Assembly (NCBI GenBank): GCA_964415675.1
Contig: CAYQBG010000002.1
Coordinates: 124,001-188,000 of the forward strand
DNA: 64,000 nt
Direction: 5' to 3'
From: UBA5336 sp964415675
Lineage (GTDB): Bacteria; Pseudomonadota; Alphaproteobacteria; Caulobacterales; Hyphomonadaceae
Notes under the pieces: model-generated
Seen by the model: the letters and a program-made list of their open reading frames with translations, nothing else
Database searches by the model: none
Told to the model about the DNA's origin: nothing
Shown: in pieces, positions 1 to 9,674 of the stretch
Numbering within the stretch: position 1 is the first letter of the stretch
Layout of the letters: the number at the start of each line of letters is the position of its first letter
Translations under genes and position numbers: made by a program

Positions 1-2
1 CC

Positions 3-524
3 GTTTTCGAAGGCGAATCGGTCAGCTTCGAAGCGATCAAGAATGGTGGCGACGCCTATATCTACGGTGTCGAGTTCGGCCTGACCCAGCAGCTGACGGC
101 TCTGCCGGCACCGTTTGATGGCTTCGGTTTCTCCGGCAATGTCACGTTGCAGCGCTCGGAAGCCGAGCCTGGCGACGACTGGCGCTCTGAGACGGATTTC
201 ATCAACGCGCCCGAGACACAGTTCAACGGACAGATCTTCTACGAGAAGTATGGCTTCGAGGGTCGGCTGTCCTACCAGTATACTGACCGCTTCATCGAAG
301 ACCTGCGCGATTATGGCGTCAACAAGTGGATCCATGACTGGGACCGCCTCGATGCGCAGGTGCGCTACACGCTGGGCAATGGCGTGACGGTGCGCGGCGA
401 GGTGCAGAACATCCTCGATGGCCACAATTACTGGGCCATCCGCGGCGAGAACGGTGACAGCTTCCAGAAAGACTATGTCGAGAACGGACGCACCTTCTAT
501 CTCGGCATCGATTACCGCTTCTGA
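3..524 (+). CDS. TonB-dependent receptor, C-terminal end (5' end outside window)
   Basis: The reading frame is open from the first base of the window and ends in -GIDYRF. A C-terminal aromatic residue preceded by alternating hydrophobic residues is the signature of an outer-membrane beta-barrel. The stretch GDAYIYGVEFGLTQQL near the window start is the usual TonB-receptor pattern for a barrel strand, and GNGVTVRGEVQNILD is the common 'N-l-x-d' penultimate-strand motif. About 174 residues are visible, covering roughly the last six to eight strands. The plug domain and TonB box are missing, so the substrate cannot be inferred. The following phosphoesterase is 92 bases away, beyond a hairpin terminator. 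Confidence 0.85.
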   Translation, partial: VFEGESVSFEAIKNGGDAYIYGVEFGLTQQLTALPAPFDGFGFSGNVTLQRSEAEPGDDWRSETDFINAPETQFNGQIFYEKYGFEGRLSYQYTDRFIEDLRDYGVNKWIHDWDRLDAQVRYTLGNGVTVRGEVQNILDGHNYWAIRGENGDSFQKDYVENGRTFYLGIDYRF

Positions 525-556
525 CGGGAACCCCCTCGTAACCTGAAGAAGCCTTC

Positions 557-585
557 GTCGCCGTCCCACCTGCTGGGACGGCGAC
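557..585 (+). terminator. Strong hairpin downstream of TonB receptor
   Basis: A perfect 12-bp stem (557-568 pairing with 574-585) encloses a 5-base loop and starts 33 bases after the TonB receptor stop codon. Only a weak T-rich tail (CTTGTT) follows, so it may terminate transcription or stabilise the 3' end of the mRNA. Confidence 0.6.
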
Positions 586-616
586 ACCTTGTTAACTCCC
601 GCGAAAGGCACCCGCC

Positions 617-2542
617 ATGCGCCTGCTTGCCAGCCTCCTAATCGCACTATGCCTGACCGGCCTGTTGCTCGCCCGGGCCCATCCCGCCGCGGATAAGCAC
701 AGCCATGACGGGCTGATCGCTGAATGGTTCTTTCAGCCCGACTATGCCCTGCCCGGAAATGCTGCCCAGAGCCCGCCGCGCCATCCCAATCCCCGGCCTG
801 CACGGATCGTCCTGCAGGGCGAGCCGGTCGCTCAGCGCTTGCTCGGCGCTGAGGAGACTGGACGATATGGCGACCTGCTGGCCGGCAGTGACATCCCTGC
901 CGATGCCTTCACGGTCGAGCTCTGGCTGCTGGAGCATGTGAACAGTGATGTCGGCGCGCTGGCCGGCGCGTTCTCCGGGCCCGGCAAACGCGAGGGACAC
1001 TGGGCGCTTGGCTTTCACGGCAAGTCGCTGGTCTTCGGTGCCCTCACCGAAGGCGGCGCGACTATCACGCTCGACGTGCGCGAAGCTGACCTGAAAGCCT
1101 ATAAGAGCCGCTGGATCCAGCTTGTCGGCGCATGGGACGGCGAGATGCTGCGGCTCTACCACAATGGCCGGCTGGTCGGGGCAGAGGCGCCCGAGGACTG
1201 GCCGCAGCTGCCGGCCGATGCGCGCTTCGACCTGATCAGCTTCACGCAGGCCGAGCCCTATATGGCGTTCGAGAATCTGGTGCAGGGCGCACGGATTTAT
1301 GACCGGGCGCTCTCGGCAGCGGCCATCGAGGCAATGTTTGAAGCGCGAACGGCGGATGTCGATGAAGGTATCGTCCATCCGGGACTGTTTCATTTCACCG
1401 CCGGGCCGTATCTGAACGCGCCGACCGAGAGCTCCATCTCGCTGGTCGTCGAGACCGATCGCGACGCTGAGCTGACAGTGCGCTACGGCACGGACTCCGA
1501 GGCGATGGCCACACTGCGTGCGGGCGAAGCGCGCCTGCATGCCTTGGACCTGACCGGACTTTCGCCAGATACCGCCTATTTCTATGAGGTGATTGCCATA
1601 GCGCCCTCGGGCGAGGAGATTTCCTCCGGCCTGCTCACCTTCCAGACCGCCGTGAAGCCCGGACGGCCCTTCCGCTTCGCCATTATCGGCGACACCGAGG
1701 CCCGGCCCTTTGTCAACAATGCCGTGGCCCGCGGCGTCTGGGACGCGAGGCCTCATTTCGGCGTGCTTCTGGGAGACCTGACCGATGGCGGGTTCCAGGA
1801 CCGGCGTTTCGAGTGGACCCATGAATTCTTCACCGGCATGGGACCGCTGGTGGCGCGGGTGCCTATGATTGCTGCGCCCGGAAATGGCGAGGCTGACCTC
1901 TACTGGTACCGCCACTACCACAGACTGCCCGGCGAGGAGAATTTCTATTCCTGGCGCTATGGCGACGTCGAGTTCTTCGTCCTCGACAGCAATCTCGGGG
2001 ACAGGGAACGGGACGAGCCCGGCTTCCGGGCCCGCCAGAGCGAATGGCTGGCAGCTGCTCTCATGGCCTCGGACGCGAAATGGAAGATCGCCGTCCACCA
2101 CCATCCTGTCTACACCTCCGACGAGAATGATTATGGCGACAGCTGGCGCGAAGCGGGCCGCGAGATCGGCGATGCGCGCGTGCGCAATGATTTCATGGAC
2201 CTCTACGACCGTTACGAGGTCGATCTCGTGCTCTACGGCCATATGCACATCTATGAGCGCTCCCATCCGATGCGCGAAGGGATGGTCGATGTGCTGGACG
2301 GTGTCGTCTATATCGGCGCAGGCGGCGGGGGCGGCAATCTCGAGGACTTCACCCCGACCCGCCAAGGCTACAGCGCCACGACCTATCGCGGATATCATTA
2401 TGGTCTGTTCGATGTCTCCGGTGACACGATCCGCTACGAACTGCGCGACACCGAAGGCCGTCTGCGCGACACGCTTTCGCTCGTGAAACAAGGCCCGGGC
2501 AGGGCCGTTCTCCTTGAGCAAGCTGTCGCCGACACACGCTAA
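617..2542 (+). CDS. Secreted LamG-domain / purple-acid-phosphatase-type metallophosphoesterase
   Basis: A 641-residue protein starts at an ATG 8 bases after AAAGG, with a signal peptide (residues 1-21, MRLLASLLIALCLTGLLLARA). Residues about 60-250 resemble a concanavalin-A-like LamG/laminin fold. Residues about 255-345 look like the N-terminal fibronectin-like domain of purple acid phosphatases (PYLNAPTESSISLVVETD and DLTGLSPDTAYFYEV). Residues about 350-600 are a calcineurin-like phosphoesterase with the metal-binding series IIGDTE, LLGDLTDGG, PGNGE, VHHHPVY and GHMHIYERS. It probably hydrolyses phosphate esters in the periplasm or outside the cell. A TonB receptor upstream suggests nutrient scavenging, but the substrate is unknown. 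It converges with the next gene. Confidence 0.8.
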   Translation: MRLLASLLIALCLTGLLLARAHPAADKHSHDGLIAEWFFQPDYALPGNAAQSPPRHPNPRPARIVLQGEPVAQRLLGAEETGRYGDLLAGSDIPADAFTVELWLLEHVNSDVGALAGAFSGPGKREGHWALGFHGKSLVFGALTEGGATITLDVREADLKAYKSRWIQLVGAWDGEMLRLYHNGRLVGAEAPEDWPQLPADARFDLISFTQAEPYMAFENLVQGARIYDRALSAAAIEAMFEARTADVDEGIVHPGLFHFTAGPYLNAPTESSISLVVETDRDAELTVRYGTDSEAMATLRAGEARLHALDLTGLSPDTAYFYEVIAIAPSGEEISSGLLTFQTAVKPGRPFRFAIIGDTEARPFVNNAVARGVWDARPHFGVLLGDLTDGGFQDRRFEWTHEFFTGMGPLVARVPMIAAPGNGEADLYWYRHYHRLPGEENFYSWRYGDVEFFVLDSNLGDRERDEPGFRARQSEWLAAALMASDAKWKIAVHHHPVYTSDENDYGDSWREAGREIGDARVRNDFMDLYDRYEVDLVLYGHMHIYERSHPMREGMVDVLDGVVYIGAGGGGGNLEDFTPTRQGYSATTYRGYHYGLFDVSGDTIRYELRDTEGRLRDTLSLVKQGPGRAVLLEQAVADTR

Positions 2543-2595
2543 AGCGCTCAGTTGCTGGAAAGACGGTCTACTTCGTGTTGCATCCTCTAACAGGG

Positions 2596-3498
2596 TCAAC
2601 CAGACGGAGCGACGTCGCGCACAATTCGAAAACCGATATGGTTTGACGAGAAATCGCTGTCCTGTGGCTGGCGAGCGGCCGGGCGGTAGCGCCGACAGAA
2701 ATTCTCTGCGCAGAGATAGGAACCGCCCTTGATCGTGTGTTGTCCGGGCGCGAAGGGAGTGTCGGTCCATTCCCAGGCATTGCCAATCATGTCGTAAAGC
2801 CCGGCCCGGGACGGCGCGTAGCATCCTGCCGGCGCCAGTCCGCCAAAGCCGTCGTCCTGAGTGTCGGCCACCGGAAAAGGTCCCTGCCAAGTATTGGCCA
2901 GGGGCTTTCCATCATGACGATAAGCAGCCGATTCCTGGTTTGTCGGGTCTGGCAAACCCAGGCTGGCAGCATATTCCCACTCGATTTCAGAGGGCAGACG
3001 ACCGCCCGCCCATTCGGCATAGGCGCTTGCATCTGCGTGCGAAACGTGAACGACCGGATAGTTGTCCCTGCCACGTATGTCGCTGTGAGGCCCAGCCGGG
3101 GCCTGCCAGGTTGCACCTGCAACAAGCGACCACGGGTTTTGCGCCGTCACGCCTGCGCCGGGATGGCGGAACACGGCCGATCCGGCGTCCGCGCGACCTG
3201 CCTGCGCACTGCGCTCGGCATCCGTGACATAGCCTGTCGCTTTCACAAAAGCGGCAAATTGGCGATTGGTCACTTCATGCGCCTGGATCTCAAAGCCTTC
3301 TACATGAACTGTCAGCGTCGGGTTTTCCTCAGCATATACTGGCCCGTTGCCTTTCCTGAACTGTCCATCTGGCAGTCTGACAAAATGGCCATACGCGGCT
3401 GGCTCCAGACGGCATTGAGGCGATGGCGGACCAGAGGACTGCGTGGACTGGCCACATGCTGCTCCTGACATGAGCAAGAAAATAATGGCAGGACGCAT
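2596..3498 (-). CDS. Formylglycine-generating enzyme family protein (SUMF1/FGE), exported
   Basis: The 300-residue reading starts at MRPAIIFLLMSGAACG, a short export signal with a possible lipidation cysteine, although Gly at -3 is not typical. The frame is open further upstream, and an ATG at 3564 behind a GGGACGGGAC sequence is an alternative start. FGE hallmarks are present: GGRLPSEIEWEYAA, GNAWEWTD, and the C-terminal active-site block GGSYLCAENFCRRYRP. That block holds two cysteines five residues apart, at the positions of the catalytic pair of true formylglycine-generating enzymes, which oxidise a sulfatase cysteine to formylglycine. It ends in SSNHIGFRIVRD, as the family does. No sulfatase gene is visible in the window. 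The gene converges with the phosphoesterase. Confidence 0.75.
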   Translation of the reverse strand: MRPAIIFLLMSGAACGQSTQSSGPPSPQCRLEPAAYGHFVRLPDGQFRKGNGPVYAEENPTLTVHVEGFEIQAHEVTNRQFAAFVKATGYVTDAERSAQAGRADAGSAVFRHPGAGVTAQNPWSLVAGATWQAPAGPHSDIRGRDNYPVVHVSHADASAYAEWAGGRLPSEIEWEYAASLGLPDPTNQESAAYRHDGKPLANTWQGPFPVADTQDDGFGGLAPAGCYAPSRAGLYDMIGNAWEWTDTPFAPGQHTIKGGSYLCAENFCRRYRPAARQPQDSDFSSNHIGFRIVRDVAPSG

Positions 3499-3817
3499 GG
3501 ACAGGGCGACTCTGACCGGACGATATCGAAAGAGCTTCGCACGAGCGCTCTTAGCTGTCGCCATGTCCCGTCCCGGCGAGTGATCAAATCCGGCTGGGCG
3601 TTCGAAATCAAGAGCCATATCGTGCGCCTCGTCATCAACCCGGCGAACTGCGAATTCCATGTCGCCAACGTTTATATTGGCATGGGCTTTGTCGAAACAA
3701 CAGGGCTGAACCACCATCCAAGCGCCCGGGTTTGAAGGCTCGAATGCGGTTATGGATAATCAGGAAAGTGAGGAGGCAGAAATTCTGACTTCACTCGACG
3801 CCGCGCCTTCGCTGGCC

Positions 3818-5173
3818 CTATGTCGTCACGCCTCCCAGCGCCGCGCTCAGCCGGGTCAGGGCGCTTGCCAGGGCAGCGTCGGTTTCCACCAGCTGCTGAC
3901 GGATCTGGATCAGTGTGCGCTGGGCGTCGAGCACGTCGATGAAACCGGCAAGGCCTTCGCGATATAGCGCATCGAGCTGGTCGTAGGCCGACTGGCTGCG
4001 CGCCGCCGCTTCTTCGAGTTCCCGGCGCTGTTGCCGGAACGCGGCCACTTCGACCAGTGCGGTCTCGACCTCCTGCTGGGCCTTGAGCAGGGTCGCCCTG
4101 TAATTGTCGAGCGCGGCGCGGGCGCGGGCCTCCTGGGCGTCGATCTCGGCTTCGCGGCGGCCGAAATCGAACAGGGGAATGTCAAGCAACGCCCCGATGC
4201 TGAAGGATACCTGATCAGATCCGCTGCCGGCGCGGCCTGTGAGCGTGCCGGGCAGGCGGAGCGAGGGGTAAAGGTCGGCCACTTCCACGCCGACCAGCGC
4301 GATCTCGACAATAAGCAATGCCTCGGCCTGGCCGACATCGGGCCGGTTGCGCAGGAGGTCCGCCGGCACGCCGAGTTCCGGGGCGCCCCGAAAGCCCGGT
4401 ATCCGGTCATCCGTGGCGGCACCGAACAGGTCCGAGCGCGGCGAGGCGCCCGTCAGCACACGCAGCGAATATGCCGCTGCCTTGCGGTCTGCTTCCAGAA
4501 GCCCCCTCTGGGCACGCGAGCGTGCAAGGTCTGCAGCCGCCCGATCCACATCCAGCGCAGGCGACAGGCCGGCATCGAAGCGCGCAGACACGATTTCGAG
4601 CGTCCGCGCCTGGAGTTCAAGTGTCTGATCAAGCAGGGCCAGCCGCGCCCCGGCCCGGCGCAGCGAGATATATTCCAGCGCGACCGCTTCAATGATCAGG
4701 CGCCGCAGGTCGGCTGTTGAAAGTGCTGCGGCCTGCACCCGCGCCTCGGCGGCTTGCAGCCGACGCTGGTTGCGCCCGGCAATGTCAGGGTCGAACCCAG
4801 CCGACAGGCCGCCTGACGCTGTGGTGTTGGCGTCTGCGCCGCCGCTCAGCGTACCGCTGATCTGGTTGTCGACGAAGGCATCGAGCGTGGGGAAGAGGTC
4901 GGCCCCGGCGGCGCGGGCGTTGGCCCGGGCGACCTCGAGATTTTCCATGGCGGCGCTGAGGTCGAGATTGTTGGCGAGCGCGGCCTCTGCGAGTTCCGCA
5001 AGCACCGGGTCGTCGAAGGCCAGATACCAGTCCTCGCGGATGGGCCTTTCCGGCAGGGCGATGGTGTTTTCAAAGCTTGCCGGCGCCTCGGGGTCAGGGG
5101 CGACAGGATCCGGACCCGACACACATCCCGAAACCACCAGAAGCCCCGCCGGCAAGAAATATCGGGTCTTCAT
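3818..5173 (-). CDS. RND efflux outer-membrane factor lipoprotein (TolC/NodT family)
   Basis: A 451-residue protein with an N-terminal lipoprotein signal, LLVVSGC, placing the lipidated cysteine at about residue 17. Two long OEP repeats follow, rich in Ala, Gln and Arg with heptad character (ALANNLDLSAAMENLEVARA and RSQSAYDQLDALYREGLAGF). The sequence DVLDAQRTLIQIRQQLVETD near the C-terminus is the classic NodT/OprM signature. It forms the outer-membrane channel of the tripartite pump encoded just upstream: its ATG overlaps the pump stop codon (ATGA, 5170-5173), so the two are translationally coupled. Third gene of a three-gene operon read leftwards from about 9.5 kb. Confidence 0.9.
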   Translation of the reverse strand: MKTRYFLPAGLLVVSGCVSGPDPVAPDPEAPASFENTIALPERPIREDWYLAFDDPVLAELAEAALANNLDLSAAMENLEVARANARAAGADLFPTLDAFVDNQISGTLSGGADANTTASGGLSAGFDPDIAGRNQRRLQAAEARVQAAALSTADLRRLIIEAVALEYISLRRAGARLALLDQTLELQARTLEIVSARFDAGLSPALDVDRAAADLARSRAQRGLLEADRKAAAYSLRVLTGASPRSDLFGAATDDRIPGFRGAPELGVPADLLRNRPDVGQAEALLIVEIALVGVEVADLYPSLRLPGTLTGRAGSGSDQVSFSIGALLDIPLFDFGRREAEIDAQEARARAALDNYRATLLKAQQEVETALVEVAAFRQQRRELEEAAARSQSAYDQLDALYREGLAGFIDVLDAQRTLIQIRQQLVETDAALASALTRLSAALGGVTT

Positions 5174-8100
5174 TCCGCTGGTTCTTTCTCGAGCATGCCG
5201 CGTTTCGATGCCAGTTCGAGCTCCTCGGCCAGGGCGTTGGTTTCCACCGATCGCGGCGCGCCGAAACGTGCTATGGCAAGATAGAGCACCGGAGTGAGAA
5301 AAAGGGTGAAAATCGCGGACAGACCCAGCCCGCCGAACACCACCCAGCCGATCGACTGGCGCGCCTCCGCGCCGGCGCCGTCGGACAGGACTAGTGGTAA
5401 TGCGCCGAGGACTGTCGAGATCACGGTCATGGAGATCGGACGCAGCCGGATCATTGCCGCCTCATAGACCGCCTCCCGGACCTTGTGGCCCTCGCTGCGC
5501 AGCTGGTCGGCGAATTCCACAAGCAGGATGCCATTCTTGGCCATCAGGCCAATGAGCAGGACCAGGCCGATCTGGGAATAAAGATTGAGCGACACCCCCG
5601 AAAGCACCAGCGCATAGATCGCCGCGGCGAGCGCGAAGGGCACGCTCAGCATCACGACAATAGGGCTCGTCAGACTTTCGAACTGGGCAATCAGAACCAG
5701 GAGCACGATTGCGAAGGCAAAGGCATAGGTGATCATCAGGTCGCGATTGGATTCGCTCAGCGTCTCGGCCTCGCCATCGAACAGAACGCCGATTCCCCGG
5801 GGAAGAACCTCATCGGCAAGCCGCTCAAACTCGGCAATCGCTTCGGGAAGCGTCACGCCGGAACCGATATCGACCTCCATCTCGATGGCGCGGCGCTGCT
5901 CCACGCGATCCAGTTCGGCTGCGACGCCTTCCTCGACAATGTTGGTCAGCCCCGACAGCGGCACGAGGTCACCTGCGCTGGAGCGTACAAAGAGGTTGCG
6001 CAGGTCCGACGGGGATTCAATGGAGGCCGTACGCGATTCCAGAATGATCGGAATGGCGCGGTCGGACACATTGAGATCGACCACATTTTCCCCGTCCACC
6101 ATCGTGCGCAGGGTCAGCGCAACCTGATCGAGCGGGACGTTGAGATCGGCTGCCCGCCGCCGGTCGATCTGGACCGAAAGCTGCGGCTGTGTGGGATCAT
6201 AGGAGAGATCTGGCTGTGACAACAGCTCCGAACGGGTCTCGATGGCGTCGGAGAGAGCCCGTGCAGCGACATAAATCTCCTGATAGTCTGGCCCGGTTAG
6301 AGCCACGTCTAGACTGCCGCCACGGTCGCCGCCGCGCCGTCGTCCTATGCTGCTTGGCCCATAAACGAAGACGCGCGCTCCGGGGATCTCTGCCAGGGGC
6401 CCGCGCAGCTCGTTGACGATATCCTCCTGGGACCTTTCCCGTTCATCCCAAGGCGCCAGACGGCCCGACGCGAACACGATGTTGGGGTCCCACTGGCCGA
6501 CGCGCGTGAACAGGGTCTCAATTTCACCGCTGTCGATATAGGGCTGGATCACGTCTTCGATCCGGTCGGCCTGGCGTTCCATATAGGAGATGCCGACACC
6601 ATCCGGCCCGCGCGCGAAGATCACCACCCGGCCGCGATCCTCAGACGGCGCAACTTCCTGTTCGAGGCGGTCGAATGCAATGAGGGCGCCACTGGCCGCC
6701 GAGACACAGAGGATCACTGCAATGACAGGATGGGCGAGGCAGACCCTGAGGAGCCGTCCATAGGTGCCGGCAAGCATATTGCCGAAACGCTCGAGCAGGC
6801 TTGGCTTATCATGCTTGCGCCGGAAATCGAATTTCGAGGCAATGGCAGGGGCAACGGTCAGTGCCACAAAGGATGACAGGATCACCGCCAGGGCCAGGAC
6901 AAAACCGAATTCCCGGAACAACCGGCCGACGGTGGACGGCAGGAAGGAGATCGGGACGAAGACGGCCACCAGAACGACTGTGGTGGCGATCACGGCAAAG
7001 AAGACCTGGGTCGTACCGATTGTTGCGGCCGCTCGGCGCTTCAGGCCGAGGGCCTGCTGGCGCTGGATGTTTTCGAGCACGACGATGGCATCATCGACGA
7101 TCAGCCCTGTGGCCAGGACGAGCGCGAGCAGCGTGAGCAGATTGATCGAGAAGCCCAGCAGCCAGATGCCTGCCACTGTACCGATCAGCGCGATGGGAAT
7201 GGCCACGGCGGGCACAAGCGTCGCCTTGAAGGAGCCAAGAAAGACCCAGATCGCGAGCACGACGATAGCCACGGTGATGAGCAGGCTGGTCAGCACTTCG
7301 CGCACGGAGGTCTCGATGAACACGGCATCATTGGAGATGATTTGCAGTTCGACATCATCGAGGCGGTTGTTGAGAAGCGCCACCTTGCCTTCAACCGCAT
7401 TGGCGATCTCGATCGTGTTCGACTGGGCCCGCCGGATCACGCCGACACCGACCACCGGGGCTCCATTGAGCCGCAGCAGGTTCTGCGCATCCGACGGTGA
7501 CAGGACGACATCGGCCAGGTCGCCTACACGGGTGCTCCCGGAAACAAGCACGTCCTTGATCAGTTCCGGCGTGGCCGCTGTCGCCTCGGCACGTACGATA
7601 AGCTGCTGGTCAACAGAGTTGAAACTGCCCACAGGCACATCGAAGGGCGCTTGTCGCAGCGCCGCCGCAATGTCACCAACGGTGAGGTTGAAGCGGTTCA
7701 GCCGCAAAGGGTCGATCACCACCCGCATCTGGGTCTCGCGGGCGCCGAAATTGCGAAGGCTGGCCACGCCATCGATGGAAAGGAGCTCCGGCGCCACGTC
7801 GCGGTCGATGATCTCGGTCAGTTCGTCGGCCCGGTAACCTTGCGCGATCAGGGCGATGGTGATGATGGCCTGGGCGTCATTGTCAGCCTTTGTGACAAAG
7901 AGATTCTCTACCCGGTCAGGCAGCCTGCGGGCCACCTGATTGACGGCCTCGCGCACATCCGAGGCGGCGGTGTCGAGATTAGCGCCGGGATTGAACTCGA
8001 CCCTGATGCGCGTGGAGTTCTCTTCGCTGCTGGCGGAGATTTCCTGCACGCCGGAAACCCGCGCCACGGCACCTTCCAGAACGCTTGTCACTTCGGCGTC

Positions 8101-8292
8101 CATGGTCTCGGGCGCCGCACCGGGAAGCTGGGCGCGCACCGTCACGATGGGGCGGTCGATATCTGGCAGCTCGCGCACCTCGACGCCCAGAATGGCGGCT
8201 ATGCCTGCGAGGATGATCATCAGGTTCAGAACGGCCGCCAGGAGCGGGCGGCGCACTGAAAGAGCAGGAAGTCCGGTCGTCTTCGGCCCCAT
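5170..8292 (-). CDS. RND multidrug efflux transporter, inner-membrane pump (AcrB/MexF-like)
   Basis: A 1040-residue protein of normal AcrB-family length with twelve expected membrane spans and two large periplasmic loops. It begins GLPALSVRRPLLAAVLNLMI (TM1) and has the proton-relay aspartates in TM4 (GLIVDDAIVVLENIQ). The second half carries the duplicated core (LYSQIGLVLLIGLMAKNGIL). As a proton-driven antiporter it expels lipophilic compounds through the adaptor and channel encoded on either side. It starts two bases after the adaptor stop codon, which indicates co-translation. Substrate range cannot be read from sequence. No dedicated TetR- or MarR-type repressor gene flanks the operon. 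Confidence 0.93.
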   Translation of the reverse strand: MGPKTTGLPALSVRRPLLAAVLNLMIILAGIAAILGVEVRELPDIDRPIVTVRAQLPGAAPETMDAEVTSVLEGAVARVSGVQEISASSEENSTRIRVEFNPGANLDTAASDVREAVNQVARRLPDRVENLFVTKADNDAQAIITIALIAQGYRADELTEIIDRDVAPELLSIDGVASLRNFGARETQMRVVIDPLRLNRFNLTVGDIAAALRQAPFDVPVGSFNSVDQQLIVRAEATAATPELIKDVLVSGSTRVGDLADVVLSPSDAQNLLRLNGAPVVGVGVIRRAQSNTIEIANAVEGKVALLNNRLDDVELQIISNDAVFIETSVREVLTSLLITVAIVVLAIWVFLGSFKATLVPAVAIPIALIGTVAGIWLLGFSINLLTLLALVLATGLIVDDAIVVLENIQRQQALGLKRRAAATIGTTQVFFAVIATTVVLVAVFVPISFLPSTVGRLFREFGFVLALAVILSSFVALTVAPAIASKFDFRRKHDKPSLLERFGNMLAGTYGRLLRVCLAHPVIAVILCVSAASGALIAFDRLEQEVAPSEDRGRVVIFARGPDGVGISYMERQADRIEDVIQPYIDSGEIETLFTRVGQWDPNIVFASGRLAPWDERERSQEDIVNELRGPLAEIPGARVFVYGPSSIGRRRGGDRGGSLDVALTGPDYQEIYVAARALSDAIETRSELLSQPDLSYDPTQPQLSVQIDRRRAADLNVPLDQVALTLRTMVDGENVVDLNVSDRAIPIILESRTASIESPSDLRNLFVRSSAGDLVPLSGLTNIVEEGVAAELDRVEQRRAIEMEVDIGSGVTLPEAIAEFERLADEVLPRGIGVLFDGEAETLSESNRDLMITYAFAFAIVLLVLIAQFESLTSPIVVMLSVPFALAAAIYALVLSGVSLNLYSQIGLVLLIGLMAKNGILLVEFADQLRSEGHKVREAVYEAAMIRLRPISMTVISTVLGALPLVLSDGAGAEARQSIGWVVFGGLGLSAIFTLFLTPVLYLAIARFGAPRSVETNALAEELELASKRGMLEKEPAE

Positions 8293-8294
8293 GA

Positions 8295-9404
8295 TTATTG
8301 CGTTCCGCTGCTGGTTCCGGCGACCGTTCGCGGAGCGGCCGATAACTCTGGCGACGGCGGTTCGACTTCGACCCGGCTGCCGCTTCGCACCTTCTGTACA
8401 CCTTCGATGACGACGCGCGTCTCCGCCGTGATGTCACCGCGCACCAGAACCCGGCCTTCCTTGCGCGCCACCACGTCCACATCGGTGCGCTGGACCCGGT
8501 CATCGACGAGGGCCCAGATATAAGCGCCGTCACCACCATAAAGGATCGAGGTCTCGGGAACGGCGGGATATGTCTCGCCCGGCAGGTCAAAATTCACCCG
8601 GAAGCTCATTCCCGGACGCAGGGCGTCATCGCCGTTGTCGATGCTGGCACGCACGATGAAGCTGCGAGTGGTCGGATCGATCCCGCTATCGATGGCTTCG
8701 ACCACCGCCTCAACGTCCTGGCCCGGCGCGGCGAACGGCTCCATCCTCAGCAAATCTCCGGGAGCAAGCCTGCCAAAGACCTGTTCCGGTGCAGAAAAAT
8801 CGACGAACAGCGTTGAGCGGTCGTCAAGCCGTGTAATCTGCGCCTGGGGCGTGACCCTCGCGCCCGGGTCGATGTTGGAAATGCCTGTGAAGCCTGCAAA
8901 CGGGGCACGCACCTTGCGTTCGGAAAGGCTGTTGCGGGCCAGTTCAAGGTCGATCTTGGCGGCTTCTAGCGCGGTGCGGGCAGTATCGACCTGGCTGTCA
9001 GAAATTGCGCCGGGCACCTTGATGCGCTCATAGCGGTCGATCAGCTGTTCGGCGTCGCGCACAGCCACCTCTGCGCGTCGGACCGACAGTTCCTCGGCGC
9101 GCGCTTCCAGGCGTAAGAGAATCTGGTCCCGTTTGACCGGCGTACCTGCTGCGAAATTCACCGCGACAACCTCACCGGAGACTTCGGGGAAGATTTCGGC
9201 ACTGAGTCTCGCCCTTGCCGTGCCGACGGCCTGCACACGGTTGATATCGGCCTCGAAATTCACCGGCTCGGCCACTACGCGCACGGCGCGCTCGGCCCGG
9301 CCCGGGCCCCGCTCACCACTGGACTGGTCATCCGCACCGCCACAACCTGCGAGCGTCAGCACACCGAGCACGAGCAGGCTGGAAGACTTCACCGTAAATT
9401 GCAT
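8295..9404 (-). CDS. RND efflux periplasmic adaptor subunit (membrane fusion protein), lipoprotein
   Basis: A 369-residue protein with a lipoprotein signal (LLVLGVLTLAGC, cysteine at about residue 21). Then come the membrane-fusion-protein domains: a lipoyl-like half (SGEVVAVNFAAGTPVKRDQI), an alpha-hairpin (about residues 105-150), the second lipoyl half (KVRAPFAGFTGISNIDPGAR), and beta-barrel and membrane-proximal domains ending in VRGDITAETRVVIEGVQKV. It bridges the inner-membrane pump and the outer-membrane channel. It is the first gene of the operon and has a plausible sigma-70-type promoter at 9497-9524. Confidence 0.9.
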   Translation of the reverse strand: MQFTVKSSSLLVLGVLTLAGCGGADDQSSGERGPGRAERAVRVVAEPVNFEADINRVQAVGTARARLSAEIFPEVSGEVVAVNFAAGTPVKRDQILLRLEARAEELSVRRAEVAVRDAEQLIDRYERIKVPGAISDSQVDTARTALEAAKIDLELARNSLSERKVRAPFAGFTGISNIDPGARVTPQAQITRLDDRSTLFVDFSAPEQVFGRLAPGDLLRMEPFAAPGQDVEAVVEAIDSGIDPTTRSFIVRASIDNGDDALRPGMSFRVNFDLPGETYPAVPETSILYGGDGAYIWALVDDRVQRTDVDVVARKEGRVLVRGDITAETRVVIEGVQKVRSGSRVEVEPPSPELSAAPRTVAGTSSGTQ

Positions 9405-9496
9405 AACCCGTTTGGTCCCGGTTCCATCAACTGACCCGGACGCCCCCGGAAAACGGATCAGAGTCGCAGGACGGTGAAAAGGTATTGTTTAGATCA

Positions 9497-9524
9497 ATTA
9501 TAGTGTGATCCCTACTCAGGGCAA
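9497..9524 (-). promoter_or_regulatory. Predicted promoter of the RND efflux operon
   Basis: Read on the minus strand, there is a perfect TATAAT at 9502-9497 and TTGCCC at 9524-9519 with a 16-base spacer, about 90 bases upstream of the adaptor start codon. The A/T-rich patch stands out from the GC-rich surroundings. No operator was recognised. Confidence 0.5.
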
Positions 9525-9674
9525 GGTAGCCTGCAGCCCGGTATCGGAGGCTGCTGACCCGGTAAGCTGCTGTGAAAACGAACAAAAAGCCCCACCTTTT
9601 GCCGATTGACCGTCTTGGCCCTTTCCGCCGACCTGCATCAGGGATCAATGACAGCCCTCACCCGCAAAAGCCGT

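Noticed and set aside
647..2890. 747-residue minus-strand open frame opposite the phosphoesterase
   Set aside because: It lies almost entirely antisense to a gene with clear catalytic motifs, spans two genes and has no recognisable domain; a GC-rich shadow frame.
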